From: Gammaproteobacteria bacterium
Lineage (GTDB): Bacteria; Pseudomonadota; Gammaproteobacteria; Xanthomonadales; SZUA-36
Length of the DNA stretch: 64,000 nucleotides
NCBI GenBank assembly: GCA_024277815.1
Contig: JAJRUM010000020.1
Location: forward strand, 1-64,000
Reading direction: 5' to 3'
Shown piece after piece: positions 8,855 to 17,724 of the stretch. The notes under the pieces are model-generated. The model had not been told where the DNA came from and did no database searches. It saw nothing but the letters and a program-made list of their open reading frames with translations. A program made the translations under genes and the position numbers. Numbering within the stretch: position 1 is the stretch's first letter; each line of letters opens with the position of its first letter.

Positions 8855-9556
8855 ATGCTTTACTTTGCTCATATTCCAAAATGCGGTGGAACCACTATCA
8901 AGCAATTGTTTTATTCTGCTGTAGGAATTGAAAATTGCATAAAAGTCTGGGACAGGAATTTTGGTGCAGACTTCAGTGAGACTGATTTTGCCAGTCTTGG
9001 GGCCGATGTATTACGGGGGAAAAAAGCGATTGTAGGACACTTGAAGTTCCAACAGGCCTTGCAGAATAAGCACCTTCGAACCCTGCATGAAAATGGCAAC
9101 TTACACACGGTTTCAGTCGTAAGGCACCCACTGGATCGTCAGATGAGCCTATTCAACTATGTACGCGCCAAAAAAGATCACCCTGGCCATTTAAGGGTCA
9201 GTAAAATGGGTTTCGAAGAGTTTGCGACAAACCAGCAGGCTAATTTTCAACTGAACTTTCTACGCAGTCATGAAGGTGAACCAGTAGCATCAATTTTCAG
9301 TAGAATGAGTGTTTACCCGATTGAACACTCGGAAGAACTTGTGCGAAGGTGGTTAGAGAGAATGACCAACCAGAGGGTGAAGCCGATGCAAAAACTAAAT
9401 ATAACAAGTGCCACCTATCCCGATATGGTGCCGTACAAAAGCAGTGACCTGAAGCCGTCTCACGTTGCGGCAATGAGGCGCAAGCATAATCTGGACTATG
9501 AACTCTACACCTACAGCAGGCGTATCCAGGCAGAGCCTGTGCCCAGCCAACGCTAG
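8855..9556 (+). CDS. sulfotransferase family 2 protein
   Basis: 233 aa, the size of bacterial Sulfotransfer_2 proteins (heparan/chondroitin sulfotransferase-like). The PAPS loop HIPKCGGTTIKQLF is at residues 6-19, an excellent match to the HxPKxGGTT signature. The 3'-phosphate motif VVRHPLDRQMSLF has R90. Likely role: sulfation of a sugar hydroxyl of the exported glycan. By hand count, bases 8881-9060 have about 43% G+C against 63% in a 60-base sample at 34501, hinting at a different origin. Confidence 0.88.
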   Translation: MLYFAHIPKCGGTTIKQLFYSAVGIENCIKVWDRNFGADFSETDFASLGADVLRGKKAIVGHLKFQQALQNKHLRTLHENGNLHTVSVVRHPLDRQMSLFNYVRAKKDHPGHLRVSKMGFEEFATNQQANFQLNFLRSHEGEPVASIFSRMSVYPIEHSEELVRRWLERMTNQRVKPMQKLNITSATYPDMVPYKSSDLKPSHVAAMRRKHNLDYELYTYSRRIQAEPVPSQR

Positions 9557-9612
9557 TTTTGGTCGCCGGTAAAAACGTTTCAGCAAGACGTCAAAGAGGT
9601 TAACAAACATAT

Positions 9613-10272
9613 ATGCTGGTAAGCCATAGAAAGAAGTTTATTTACACAAAAACAGTCAAAACTGCTGGCACCTCCGTTGAGTGTTATTTTGAGAAATATT
9701 GCATGCCGGAAGGTGATTGGGCCTTTATGCACAATCGGACTGAGCACGTCAGCCACACCGGTATTATTGGCCAACGGGGCAAAAATGCCAGACAAAATGA
9801 ATGGTATAACCACATGAAGGCCATTGATATAAAGAATAAAATTGGCGACAAAATATGGAATGACTATTTCAAGTTTTGTGTCATCCGGAATCCCTTTGAC
9901 CGACTTGTATCACTTTATTTTCATCGCAATGCGGCAGACAAAACTACCGGCGCAACAGAGGAAAGCACAGTTCAGCATTTCAGGAACTGGTTTGAAGGGA
10001 CCCTTTCGGCCCACAACCGTAAAGCCTACACCATCAATGGAAAATTATGTCTGGATTACTTCATCCGCTTTGAAGATCTTGCGACCGGAATTGAATTTGT
10101 TTGCGAAAGACTGGGACTGCCTTTCGATGCAGAAAAAATCCCACAGCTAAAAACTGCCAAACGTGATAAGTCAGTTCCGATCAGCGATCTCTTCACCCCG
10201 GACATGAGGAGCGTGGTAGAAAAAGCCTATGAAGCTGAGATCAGGGAATTTGGGTATGGTTTCCCGGCCTGA
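9613..10272 (+). CDS. sulfotransferase family 2 protein
   Basis: 219 aa. PAPS loop TKTVKTAGTSVECYF lies at residues 12-26 (KTxGTS form) and the 3'-phosphate segment CVIRNPFDRLVSLYFHR around R92. Family 2 sulfotransferases modify polysaccharide hydroxyls. It differs strongly from the preceding paralogue, so the two probably recognise different sugars or positions. Its 3' end overlaps the next sulfotransferase gene by 17 bp, suggesting translational coupling. Confidence 0.85.
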   Translation: MLVSHRKKFIYTKTVKTAGTSVECYFEKYCMPEGDWAFMHNRTEHVSHTGIIGQRGKNARQNEWYNHMKAIDIKNKIGDKIWNDYFKFCVIRNPFDRLVSLYFHRNAADKTTGATEESTVQHFRNWFEGTLSAHNRKAYTINGKLCLDYFIRFEDLATGIEFVCERLGLPFDAEKIPQLKTAKRDKSVPISDLFTPDMRSVVEKAYEAEIREFGYGFPA

Positions 10273-11059
10273 GAGTAGCTTTGCGAATCAGGAGACAAGC
10301 GGTGTCGAATCCGCAGAGGGTCCGCGTCTGCAAACCGCCACCCAGAAATTTGTCATTGTTTGTTCCGGCAGAACAGGATCCAACTTTCTCGTCAAGTCAC
10401 TCAACCATCACCCCAGCATCACCTGTTTCTGGGAGATTTTTAATCCCAATGCCCGGGGGCGTGGAAGATCCTTTGGAATCAACTACCAAGCAAGTGATGA
10501 TCCTTATGCTTACGCGCAGAAACACGTATGGGAAAACCCTGCGCACTCGGAAATCAGGGGCTACAAAGTTTTCTATTTTCATTGTGCCGGGAAAGATGAT
10601 TTCTGGCAAAGGATAAAAAAAGACCAAAGCATTAAGGTTATTCACTTAACGAGAAAGAATTTATTTTTGAAGCACCTGTCCCTGGAGAGGGCGAAGACTA
10701 CCGGAGTGTGGCACCCTTCCGGAGCGCACAAACAGAAGTACCATGACTCTAGAATATCGATAGCCGTTGATGTGCAACGGTTGAAGCGCGTAATTCGCGG
10801 TACGAAAAGGGGTGAGGAACTGTTCCGGAATTCCCTGGACAAGCCTGTCCTTGAAATTTCCTATGAAGGTATGGCCAACGCCAATGACGTCGAATCGAGC
10901 TTTCACTACCTGGGGGTTAGCAACCTGCCTCAATTGCCGGCTTTTTCCAAATCGGCAGTAAACCCTGCCCTGATCAGAATAGAAAACGACCGGGAGGTTG
11001 TTGACGCCCTGGAGTCTATTGGCTGTGGGCATTGGTATGAAGAGTTCGCTGATGTTTAA
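10256..11059 (+). CDS. sulfotransferase (Stf0/LPS-type)
   Basis: 267 aa. The PAPS loop FVIVCSGRTGSNFLVKSL is at residues 32-49, followed by NHHPSITCFWEIFNP. The segment VIHLTRKNLFLKHLSLERAK (R near 132) is the Stf0-type 3'-phosphate motif, where RxN replaces RxP. I prefer the ATG at 10256, which has an AGGGA Shine-Dalgarno sequence about nine bases upstream, over the in-frame ATG at 10229, which has none. Stf0-like enzymes sulfate glycolipid or LPS sugars. Confidence 0.82.
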   Translation: MVSRPESSFANQETSGVESAEGPRLQTATQKFVIVCSGRTGSNFLVKSLNHHPSITCFWEIFNPNARGRGRSFGINYQASDDPYAYAQKHVWENPAHSEIRGYKVFYFHCAGKDDFWQRIKKDQSIKVIHLTRKNLFLKHLSLERAKTTGVWHPSGAHKQKYHDSRISIAVDVQRLKRVIRGTKRGEELFRNSLDKPVLEISYEGMANANDVESSFHYLGVSNLPQLPAFSKSAVNPALIRIENDREVVDALESIGCGHWYEEFADV

Positions 11060-11127
11060 CCTCCCGTCTATGCTGAAGCCTGGCTGCCGGGTATCACACT
11101 GACCTGGCCATCAAAAGGAAATACCTG

Positions 11128-12042
11128 ATGCTATTCGCCTTACACAACGCTTTCAGCGCAGGCCGTCTCAACCAATCCGGCCTGAATTACCTTCTTCCTG
11201 CACTCACTCACAGGCTGCAAACCCGGTTTTGTCGTTTCGTCGATGGAGGTGCGGGTATTGGCGATACTGCAAAGGCCTACAATCAGATCCTGAGGAGCAA
11301 CCTGAACGATGAAAACAAGCCACATGCCAGACTAACCTGCTACGAACCTCTGAAAGAAAACTTTGTCGTGATGAACGAGCGACTGAAAGGCGATCAGTAC
11401 AAACTACACCAGGCAGCGTTATGTAATTTCAAGGGCACAACCAATTTTAATGTAGTGTCGCGCATGAGCGGTACAGTGGATCACTGGTCTCCCGGAACCT
11501 CATATTGTGGCTTTATCGGCGAGGACGTACCCTCCTATGAGGCGGTTGAGGTTTCCACTGTCCGCTTGCAGGATGACCTTGAATACACGCCCGATTTCGT
11601 CAAGCTCGACTTGCAGGGCGGAGAATTTGAAGCCCTCAAAGGCCTCGGCGATCAGCTTGCCATGACCAAGCTCACTTATACAGAAACACAGCTATTCGGG
11701 AAACCGGAAGCCGCTGAGTACCTGGCCACACAGGGTTTTCTGGTTCTATACGACAAGTTCCAGATTGGACTGTCTGAGCAGGCGCACGCGGTTCCACTGC
11801 AAGAGTTAGCAGATATGGGGCTCTGCATTGACAGCGTGTACCTGTCTGATGGTTCCGGCATCCCATCCAGGAGGGGCGGTTACGCCACCGGTGGTCGAGA
11901 CCTTGTGGAAGGATTCACCTTCAAACCGGAAGTGGTTCAAGCTTTGCGAACGATGGGGATCACTTATTTTCAAACTGACATCATCGGAATCAACACCCGG
12001 TTTGCGGATGATATCCTGCCAGTTTTGCACACTGTCATATAG
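11128..12042 (+). CDS. FkbM family methyltransferase
   Basis: 304 aa. SAM motif FVDGGAGIGDTAKAY lies at residues 37-51, the acidic residue in CYEPLKENF at E73, and the FkbM signature VKLDLQGGEFEALKGL near 160. It is the third FkbM protein in the locus and, with 7984-8805, one of two without a coiled coil. Sugar O-methylation is the expected activity. The C-terminal about 80 residues extend beyond the minimal domain and I recognise nothing in them. Confidence 0.8.
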   Translation: MLFALHNAFSAGRLNQSGLNYLLPALTHRLQTRFCRFVDGGAGIGDTAKAYNQILRSNLNDENKPHARLTCYEPLKENFVVMNERLKGDQYKLHQAALCNFKGTTNFNVVSRMSGTVDHWSPGTSYCGFIGEDVPSYEAVEVSTVRLQDDLEYTPDFVKLDLQGGEFEALKGLGDQLAMTKLTYTETQLFGKPEAAEYLATQGFLVLYDKFQIGLSEQAHAVPLQELADMGLCIDSVYLSDGSGIPSRRGGYATGGRDLVEGFTFKPEVVQALRTMGITYFQTDIIGINTRFADDILPVLHTVI

Positions 12043-12065
12043 CTCTTCAACGCACAACTGACCCA

Positions 12066-12728
12066 ATGAGAATTTCACATAAATACAAATTTATCTGGAT
12101 TTCCAAACCCAAAACCGGCAGCGTATCCTACCGAAAGCTACTCGACCCTCATTCAGATATTATTTCAGCCGATCACAAGCCGTTCCGCCATCACGCGACT
12201 TTGCAAGAAATGCAAGAAACCTTCCAGCAACATGGCTGGGATTTCAGCACCTATTTCAAGGTCTGTGCCGTTCGAAATCCCTGGGATTTACTCCTTTCCG
12301 TGTACGCCTACTCCAAAACGGATATTAACGGCAATCAATTCTGGGCAAAGGGCAAACGCCATGATCCATCGCGCTTAATGCCGTTTGACCAGTGGATCTC
12401 TCTGGAAAAGCATCGCCAGTGGTTCAAAAATCGACATACGCTAAAGGCCTACACTCAAGGGCATAATGGTGAGGTTTTGGCAGATCTTGTTTTTGCAACT
12501 GATCGCGACAACAAGGTTTTTTTTACTGCAATGGCACGAAGATGCAACCTGGTCCTGGACGTCAGTGAACTGGGGTGGATGAATTCAACACCAAAGTCAA
12601 AAGTGTTACTCGCGGAGGCAGGCAGATGCTTTTCATCTCAGCCGGTAAAATCCATGATGCATGAATTATTTTGCGAGGAAATTGAAGCATTCTCCTACAG
12701 GAATCCATACAGTCAACTTTCAGGCTAG
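12066..12728 (+). CDS. sulfotransferase family protein
   Basis: 220 aa. The N-terminal PAPS loop FIWISKPKTGSVSYRKLL (residues 9-26) keeps K and TGS but ends GSVS instead of GTTS. The 3'-phosphate motif is CAVRNPWDLLLSVYAY with R70. It is close in size and layout to the family 2 protein at 9613-10272. The gene converges on the next one; the stop codons are about ten bases apart with no clear terminator between them. Confidence 0.8.
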   Translation: MRISHKYKFIWISKPKTGSVSYRKLLDPHSDIISADHKPFRHHATLQEMQETFQQHGWDFSTYFKVCAVRNPWDLLLSVYAYSKTDINGNQFWAKGKRHDPSRLMPFDQWISLEKHRQWFKNRHTLKAYTQGHNGEVLADLVFATDRDNKVFFTAMARRCNLVLDVSELGWMNSTPKSKVLLAEAGRCFSSQPVKSMMHELFCEEIEAFSYRNPYSQLSG

Positions 12729-12736
12729 GTCTGTTG

Positions 12737-13729
12737 TTATTTCACTCCTATGAGAAACTTTTTCATCACTTCGAGTACCTGACCATCATCTTCAGTATTA
12801 AAATAATGGAGCGTTTTAGCTTGTTCAGTAAACAATTCACCGTTCTGCAGGTATTTTTTCGCGACTTCACGATTCGATACCGCGAAATGGCTGAAAAACT
12901 CAACTAAGACATCTGCAGGCAACAGGGAAGAAGGGGCATAATCATCCAACTGTGAAATGTACTTTTCAGTCTCTTCATGGCTGCTTATTCCCAGCGAGTT
13001 CAACCGGGCAATCGCAAACAATGCCTGAGCAGATAATCTTTTGTTGATCTTCGGAACCCGCCTATAACAGCCAAATGAACCGTGACTGGCGATCAGACTG
13101 TGAAAATCCTCCAGTATGTCTCCTCGCAGCAACTGGCTTCTCTCATAGGGGCGGACAACGATACTGTCGTCGCCAAATACTTTCGCCCAACTGCCCAGAA
13201 GCAAATCAAAATCATAGTACGCAGGACCATAAGGCTTGTTTGCAGGGCGCTTAAGTGGATCCACAAATTTCAAATTGCTATTGCCACGTTTAATGGCCTC
13301 AGCCTGGGTGCCCAGATACAGTTCGTCCTGCCGCCTCAGGTAGACCACGATTTTGAACTTGCACACCGGCGGAAACAGTTGCTTTAGTGTTTCGATATGA
13401 GATTCATCAACCAGGCGGGAAGACATGTGCTCTGAAGAAAACACGATGGTGTCCATGCCTGACTCTGCCGCGGTCGCTACCAGTTGTGCCAAACGTGATT
13501 TGATGGCTGCCTGAAATACAGGGAACCCGGTATCCCGAAAGCGTATCAATCGGCCTGGATCAGGATTTGAAGCCAGCACCAATTCGAAGTTATTGGAGAC
13601 TTTGTTCAGGAATACTTCACTGGCAGAACGAATTCCATGTTTGCTCAATAAATCCTTATTCAGCAGCAGAAACTGCTGAATTGAGGTTGTGCCGGTTTTT
13701 TCTGTTCCGATATGTAAGATAATTTTCAA
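12737..13729 (-). CDS. sulfotransferase-like protein (GTEKTGTTS type)
   Basis: About 330 aa. The PAPS loop HIGTEKTGTTSIQQF occupies residues 6-20 of the preferred start, and VVYLRRQDELYLGTQAEAIKRG is the later binding segment. This subgroup is common in exopolysaccharide loci and is usually annotated only as sulfotransferase or hypothetical. The frame extends to 13771 with another non-ATG start, but homologues begin at or near KIILHIG, so the TTG at 13729 is preferred although no good Shine-Dalgarno site is visible. It is inverted relative to its neighbours and related to the gene at 16481-17554. Confidence 0.75.
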   Translation of the reverse strand: MKIILHIGTEKTGTTSIQQFLLLNKDLLSKHGIRSASEVFLNKVSNNFELVLASNPDPGRLIRFRDTGFPVFQAAIKSRLAQLVATAAESGMDTIVFSSEHMSSRLVDESHIETLKQLFPPVCKFKIVVYLRRQDELYLGTQAEAIKRGNSNLKFVDPLKRPANKPYGPAYYDFDLLLGSWAKVFGDDSIVVRPYERSQLLRGDILEDFHSLIASHGSFGCYRRVPKINKRLSAQALFAIARLNSLGISSHEETEKYISQLDDYAPSSLLPADVLVEFFSHFAVSNREVAKKYLQNGELFTEQAKTLHYFNTEDDGQVLEVMKKFLIGVK

Positions 13730-13960
13730 ATAAGTACGGCCATGCAGTGAAAATATTCTCAGGGCGGGCAAAACTGCACCTGTTTCCAGGTAGGATTATA
13801 GCCTGCTCAACACAGCAGCTATTCGGGTTTTCCACCTCTGCCATAGAGATCTCCTGATCATTTGTCAGGACAACGATACAAACACGTCAGAATAACCATG
13901 CGACTGGGTCAGCACAAAATTGTAGAATGTGGTTTACCCGGCAGAACCTGAACCCGACCG

Positions 13961-14716
13961 ATGACAGACGATACACAACATCCCGAGACTATCGAGTTAC
14001 TGGAAGACATCAAGTATGTCACCCAGGCAAACAAAGAAGAGATCAGCCAGATTAACCGGCAATTCCGGCAACGTATTACGGAAGCTGGCCTTGCAGACAA
14101 AGCCACAGAACTCATCATAAAGGAACTCTCAGGTGAGTTGGGCCAACTATCGGTCAAAGTCAAACTGGCTGAAAAGGCCATTGGCAAGCTGCTTCCCAAA
14201 CCCGCCCCAAAACCGAGCGCAAGCAGCTCCATAAGCAAGCCCCCCAAAAGCAGGGCGGATATTGTATTTGGTACCGACCGGTTGGCCTATAACAAGAACC
14301 TACTGCCTTTAGAGTCTTCAGGTGATGGAACCAACTACCTCTGGAGCGGCGCTGATCCTGAAATTCAGTTTCTGTTCCCGCTGAATCGCAGCAAGACACT
14401 GGGTATGCGAATCCGCCTGTTCGCACTGATCAAATCAGAGTACTCCAGACAGCTTAAGATCCTGGTTGATGGAGTACACACCGAACACCAATTCAGTGTT
14501 TCCGATGGTTTGTATGTGTTGAGCTGTAACCTCCCCCCTGCCAGCGACAGGAACGAAACTGAGGTTCAAATTGTACTACCCGCCACACACAGCCCCAGAG
14601 ACCTGGGTAACAGCAATGATGAAAGGAAATTGGGGCTCGCCATTGCCGACGTCAGTTTCGGCAGACCGGAAGGTGGCCTTACCCAAATACTGAGGCGATT
14701 GAAATTAAAACCATGA
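13961..14716 (+). CDS. unrecognised protein: coiled coil plus beta-rich domain
   Basis: 251 aa, with no family I recognise. Residues about 8-80 are helical with heptad spacing (ELLEDIKYVTQANKEE, then LIIKELSGELGQLSVKVKLAEKAI). A Pro/Ser/Lys linker (KPAPKPSASSSISKPPKS) follows. The C-terminal about 150 residues alternate hydrophobic strands (FLFPLNRSKTLGMRIRLFAL, LKILVDGVHTEHQF, LSCNLPP) in the manner of a carbohydrate-binding or jelly-roll-like beta sandwich. No signal peptide is seen, so it is probably cytoplasmic, perhaps holding glycan near the coil-bearing proteins of the locus. Function unknown. Confidence 0.65.
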   Translation: MTDDTQHPETIELLEDIKYVTQANKEEISQINRQFRQRITEAGLADKATELIIKELSGELGQLSVKVKLAEKAIGKLLPKPAPKPSASSSISKPPKSRADIVFGTDRLAYNKNLLPLESSGDGTNYLWSGADPEIQFLFPLNRSKTLGMRIRLFALIKSEYSRQLKILVDGVHTEHQFSVSDGLYVLSCNLPPASDRNETEVQIVLPATHSPRDLGNSNDERKLGLAIADVSFGRPEGGLTQILRRLKLKP

Positions 14717-14735
14717 ACGGTGCGCGTTTCCTGTC

Positions 14736-15527
14736 ATGAATTCTGTACTGCTGGTCTCGAAGAGTGGTCGACCCTACAAAGTCACTCTACCCGATCCCAG
14801 GCCAGACTTGACAAGCGCTTATATATTCGCTTTCCCGAGAGGCGGAAGCACGCTGTTGAACAACATGGTGGCTGCGTATTGCCAGCGGATTGGTATCCCA
14901 ACTTTTTCACTCTTCAATATGGCCTTTGACCAGGGTGTGCCAACGAACCATATCCGGCAAGACGCATCCGCTTGCTTCAGCACGACAGGCTACATTTATA
15001 CAGGCTTCAGGCACTTTCCCACTTTTAACCTGGATGTGTCGGGTGCGCCGGTCATATGGTTGGTCAGAGACCCAAGGGACATGTTGGTCTCGCTTTACTA
15101 CTCCATACTCAAGAGCCACGTGATCCCCAAAGGCCTTACACTATTTTTGAAGAACCGGGAGGAGGCAGAAAAACTCAGTATCGACCAGTTTGTCAACGAA
15201 AAATCAATTATCTTTTCCAATCAGTTCCAACGCTATCGGAAAATGCTGGCGGGCAGCACAATTAATATTTATCGCTATGAGGATGTTATTTATGCGAAGG
15301 AAAAATGGTTGGCGGACGTCGTACGTCACCTTGGACTCAGTACCGTTCCCGAAGTCATAGGCAGTATAGCTAATCAGTTTGATGTTATGCCTGCGTCCGA
15401 AGATCAGGACAGTCACATCAGGCAGGTACATCCTGGTGACCACAAGAACAAACTCAGGCAACAAACAATTCAGGAACTGAACACGTCTTTGGCTGATTTT
15501 CTCCGGTATTTTGACTATGAACCTTAG
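14736..15527 (+). CDS. sulfotransferase domain protein (family 1 type)
   Basis: 263 aa. PAPS loop IFAFPRGGSTLLNNM lies at residues 30-44, in the FPRGGST form typical of Sulfotransfer_1, and the 3'-phosphate segment VIWLVRDPRDMLVSLYYS has R111. The C-terminal region contains YRYEDVIY, the conserved YE(D) segment of the family. It overlaps the following GT2 gene by a few bases, so the two are probably translated together and act on the same unit. Confidence 0.85.
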   Translation: MNSVLLVSKSGRPYKVTLPDPRPDLTSAYIFAFPRGGSTLLNNMVAAYCQRIGIPTFSLFNMAFDQGVPTNHIRQDASACFSTTGYIYTGFRHFPTFNLDVSGAPVIWLVRDPRDMLVSLYYSILKSHVIPKGLTLFLKNREEAEKLSIDQFVNEKSIIFSNQFQRYRKMLAGSTINIYRYEDVIYAKEKWLADVVRHLGLSTVPEVIGSIANQFDVMPASEDQDSHIRQVHPGDHKNKLRQQTIQELNTSLADFLRYFDYEP

Positions 15528-16434
15528 CCTGTTGCTTCCAGGTTGTACGCGACTGGAGGGTCATTACCAACCCAAAGCAGTCGCCACGTCAGCAAACTTG
15601 CCTGCCATCGCCGACACTGACAGCTACCCTTGTATTACTATCGTCGTACCCTCCTACAACCATGGGCGCTTTATCGACAAGACCCTGGAAAGCATCATCA
15701 GCCAGGGGTATCCGGAACTTGAACTGATAGTCGTTGACGGTGGGTCAGCAGACCAGACAGTCGAAGTCATCAGGAGGTACGCCTCACACATCAGGTGGTG
15801 GGTCAGTGAACCGGACAACGGTCAGGCACATGCGATCAATAAGGGAATGGCACAGGCAGCAGGTGAAATACTGGCCTGGCTGAACTCTGATGACTGCCTG
15901 ATGCCCGGGGCATTGTTCCGGGTTGCTGATCAGTTTATGGCCTCTGATGATATTGATGTTGTTTACGGGCACCGTGTGCTGATCAACGAGTCGGGTGAAG
16001 ATGTCGGCAAGTGGGTGTTGCCGGGCCACCGCAAATTGATCCTTACCTATGCCGATTTTATTCCACAGGAAACCATGTTCTGGCGAAGGTCATTGTGGCA
16101 AAGGATTGGTGGTCAACTTGATGAGTCATTCCGTTTTGCCATGGACTGGGAACTCATTCGCCGTTTCATTAATGTGAACGCTGAATTCAAGCTGATACCC
16201 GCATTTCTGGGGCAGTTCAGAATGCACGATGCACAGAAAACCCAGGCGGACATTGAAACCGATGGGTTCAAGGAGATGGAGATAATCCGCCAACGATGCA
16301 GACAGGATTTTTCACGCCACCCTGCCCTGCAAAACCTTTACTATCGTATGCAGCGCACAAGTTTTTATATATTCGTAATCAGAGCGCGTCTGACTGAACT
16401 GCTCTGGCATGCGAACATTATTGCAATCGACTAG
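15517..16434 (+). CDS. GT2 family glycosyltransferase
   Basis: About 305 aa. A GT-A fold starts at residue about 40 with TIVVPSYNHGRFI, followed by IVVDGGSADQT, the nucleotide-sugar segment VSEPDNGQAHAINKG, and the metal-binding NSDD at 123-126. This arrangement is that of inverting GT2 enzymes acting on nucleotide sugars at the cytoplasmic face. The ATG at 15517 is preferred over the TTG two codons earlier; it overlaps the 3' end of the preceding sulfotransferase gene by 11 bp. Confidence 0.88.
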   Translation: MNLSLLLPGCTRLEGHYQPKAVATSANLPAIADTDSYPCITIVVPSYNHGRFIDKTLESIISQGYPELELIVVDGGSADQTVEVIRRYASHIRWWVSEPDNGQAHAINKGMAQAAGEILAWLNSDDCLMPGALFRVADQFMASDDIDVVYGHRVLINESGEDVGKWVLPGHRKLILTYADFIPQETMFWRRSLWQRIGGQLDESFRFAMDWELIRRFINVNAEFKLIPAFLGQFRMHDAQKTQADIETDGFKEMEIIRQRCRQDFSRHPALQNLYYRMQRTSFYIFVIRARLTELLWHANIIAID

Positions 16435-16480
16435 ATGAAACAGCAGGTACGCCGATAACGATACGAGCAGTATCTCCAGA

Positions 16481-17554
16481 TCAGTTCGGCTTGGGCAGGT
16501 ATGTTCTATATACCGCGTGTAAGCGGTCAATCAACATCCGAAGTAACCGTGCAGGCTTCCTCCTGCGCCATTTCTTCACCCAGTGCCGCAAAAACTCCCG
16601 TTGGTGCGGTTCCAGTGATTCCGGAATTTGTTCCTGTCCAACCTCGGACCCGTTAGCACTCATGCCAAACAGAAGGTCAAAAGATATATCAGGGAAATAG
16701 GTCGAGTGCAGTTCACGGTTTTCAGCCTCAAAATGATCCAGAATCAACTTTCTGTCTGCCTCTGCCAGGTATTTCTTCCAGGGATCAAACAACCATGGTT
16801 GTTCAAGTTTAAACTTTTCCAGGTCGGCCTTTGGATGGTTGTCATGAACAGACACATAAATATTCGGGACCTGCGCCAAATACTCACAAACCAATGGATT
16901 CAAGCTTTTGTTCTCAGTGCGTGATACTGACCCGGAACCGTCAATAACACCCAGACCTGTTCTGGCAGCGAAATCGCTGATAAGGTCCCCGTCTCTGAAT
17001 ACACTTCTGGAAAATGGCACGACTTCCAGAATACCCTTGCCATAACAGGACTCCATCATAGCGGCACTTTTAATATATGCAGGTAATCCTTCCCTCATTT
17101 GTCGTTGGCAAAACCCGGTAAGGTCAGTGCCTGTCTTATGCCCCCACTGCTGCCACGCACTCAATAACAGATCATCCTGTCTTCTTGTGTAATACAGCAC
17201 CTTTTTGACATTGAAATACCTCGAGAAAATCTCATGCAATGGCTTGGTGTGCGAGTTCGAAAGATTTTCAGCACTCAGAACAAAGGTGTGAATATTCGAT
17301 TGCTGAGCGTTTTCAAGAGCCTCATCAATTCTCTTTTCCAGCAGAGAATAACCCCGCTTTTCACAGGTTTTGGCGAGATAGTGAACTGCAGGCTGGGTAC
17401 TGGAGAAGTTACTTTCTTTCTCAAAGCTGAACCGAAAAAACTTGTCCGGTATGGCATACCCCTCTCCCGACAAGCTGGCTCGATTGTCATAAAGGTATTT
17501 TTGAATTGAAGTTGAGCCACACTTGCCATGACCCGGGTGAATAATAAGGTCCAT
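16481..17554 (-). CDS. sulfotransferase-like protein
   Basis: 357 aa. The start MDLIIHPGHGKCGSTSIQKY places the PAPS loop right at the N terminus. The later segment KVLYYTRRQDDLLLSAWQQWG parallels LRRQDELYLGTQ in the gene at 12737-13729, so the two belong to one subgroup. The C-terminal about 100 residues are Trp- and His-rich and unlike its relative. It is divergent from the sulfotransferase at 17725, with a 170-bp AT-rich interval between them. Confidence 0.75.
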   Translation of the reverse strand: MDLIIHPGHGKCGSTSIQKYLYDNRASLSGEGYAIPDKFFRFSFEKESNFSSTQPAVHYLAKTCEKRGYSLLEKRIDEALENAQQSNIHTFVLSAENLSNSHTKPLHEIFSRYFNVKKVLYYTRRQDDLLLSAWQQWGHKTGTDLTGFCQRQMREGLPAYIKSAAMMESCYGKGILEVVPFSRSVFRDGDLISDFAARTGLGVIDGSGSVSRTENKSLNPLVCEYLAQVPNIYVSVHDNHPKADLEKFKLEQPWLFDPWKKYLAEADRKLILDHFEAENRELHSTYFPDISFDLLFGMSANGSEVGQEQIPESLEPHQREFLRHWVKKWRRRKPARLLRMLIDRLHAVYRTYLPKPN

Positions 17555-17682
17555 TTTTGCTTTAGTTCACCCCAAATACCTGTGAAAGTATGAGTACCTT
17601 CAGCTCACGATTAGCGCAATTATACTTTTGTTCCTGGCCAATGCGGATAATTAGAATAAAAAACCCACCCGACCTGATAATA

Positions 17683-17694
17683 TTCCTGCAGGAA
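17683..17694. promoter_or_regulatory. 12-bp palindrome between divergent sulfotransferase genes
   Basis: TTCCTGCAGGAA is a perfect palindrome inside an AT-rich stretch of the 170-bp interval between genes starting at 17554 (minus) and 17725 (plus). It could be an operator for either gene, but I cannot name the regulator and 12 bp may arise by chance. Confidence 0.3.
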
Positions 17695-17724
17695 ATATAA
17701 TAAATATTCAGGAAACCATACGTT

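Noticed and set aside
12840-13460. Plus-strand frames opposite the sulfotransferase at 12737
   Set aside because: No conserved motif, and the minus strand carries a complete PAPS loop and binding segments.
13838-13868. Small hairpin TCCTGA...TCAGGA between divergent genes
   Set aside because: Six-base arms without a T-run or position that suggests a function.
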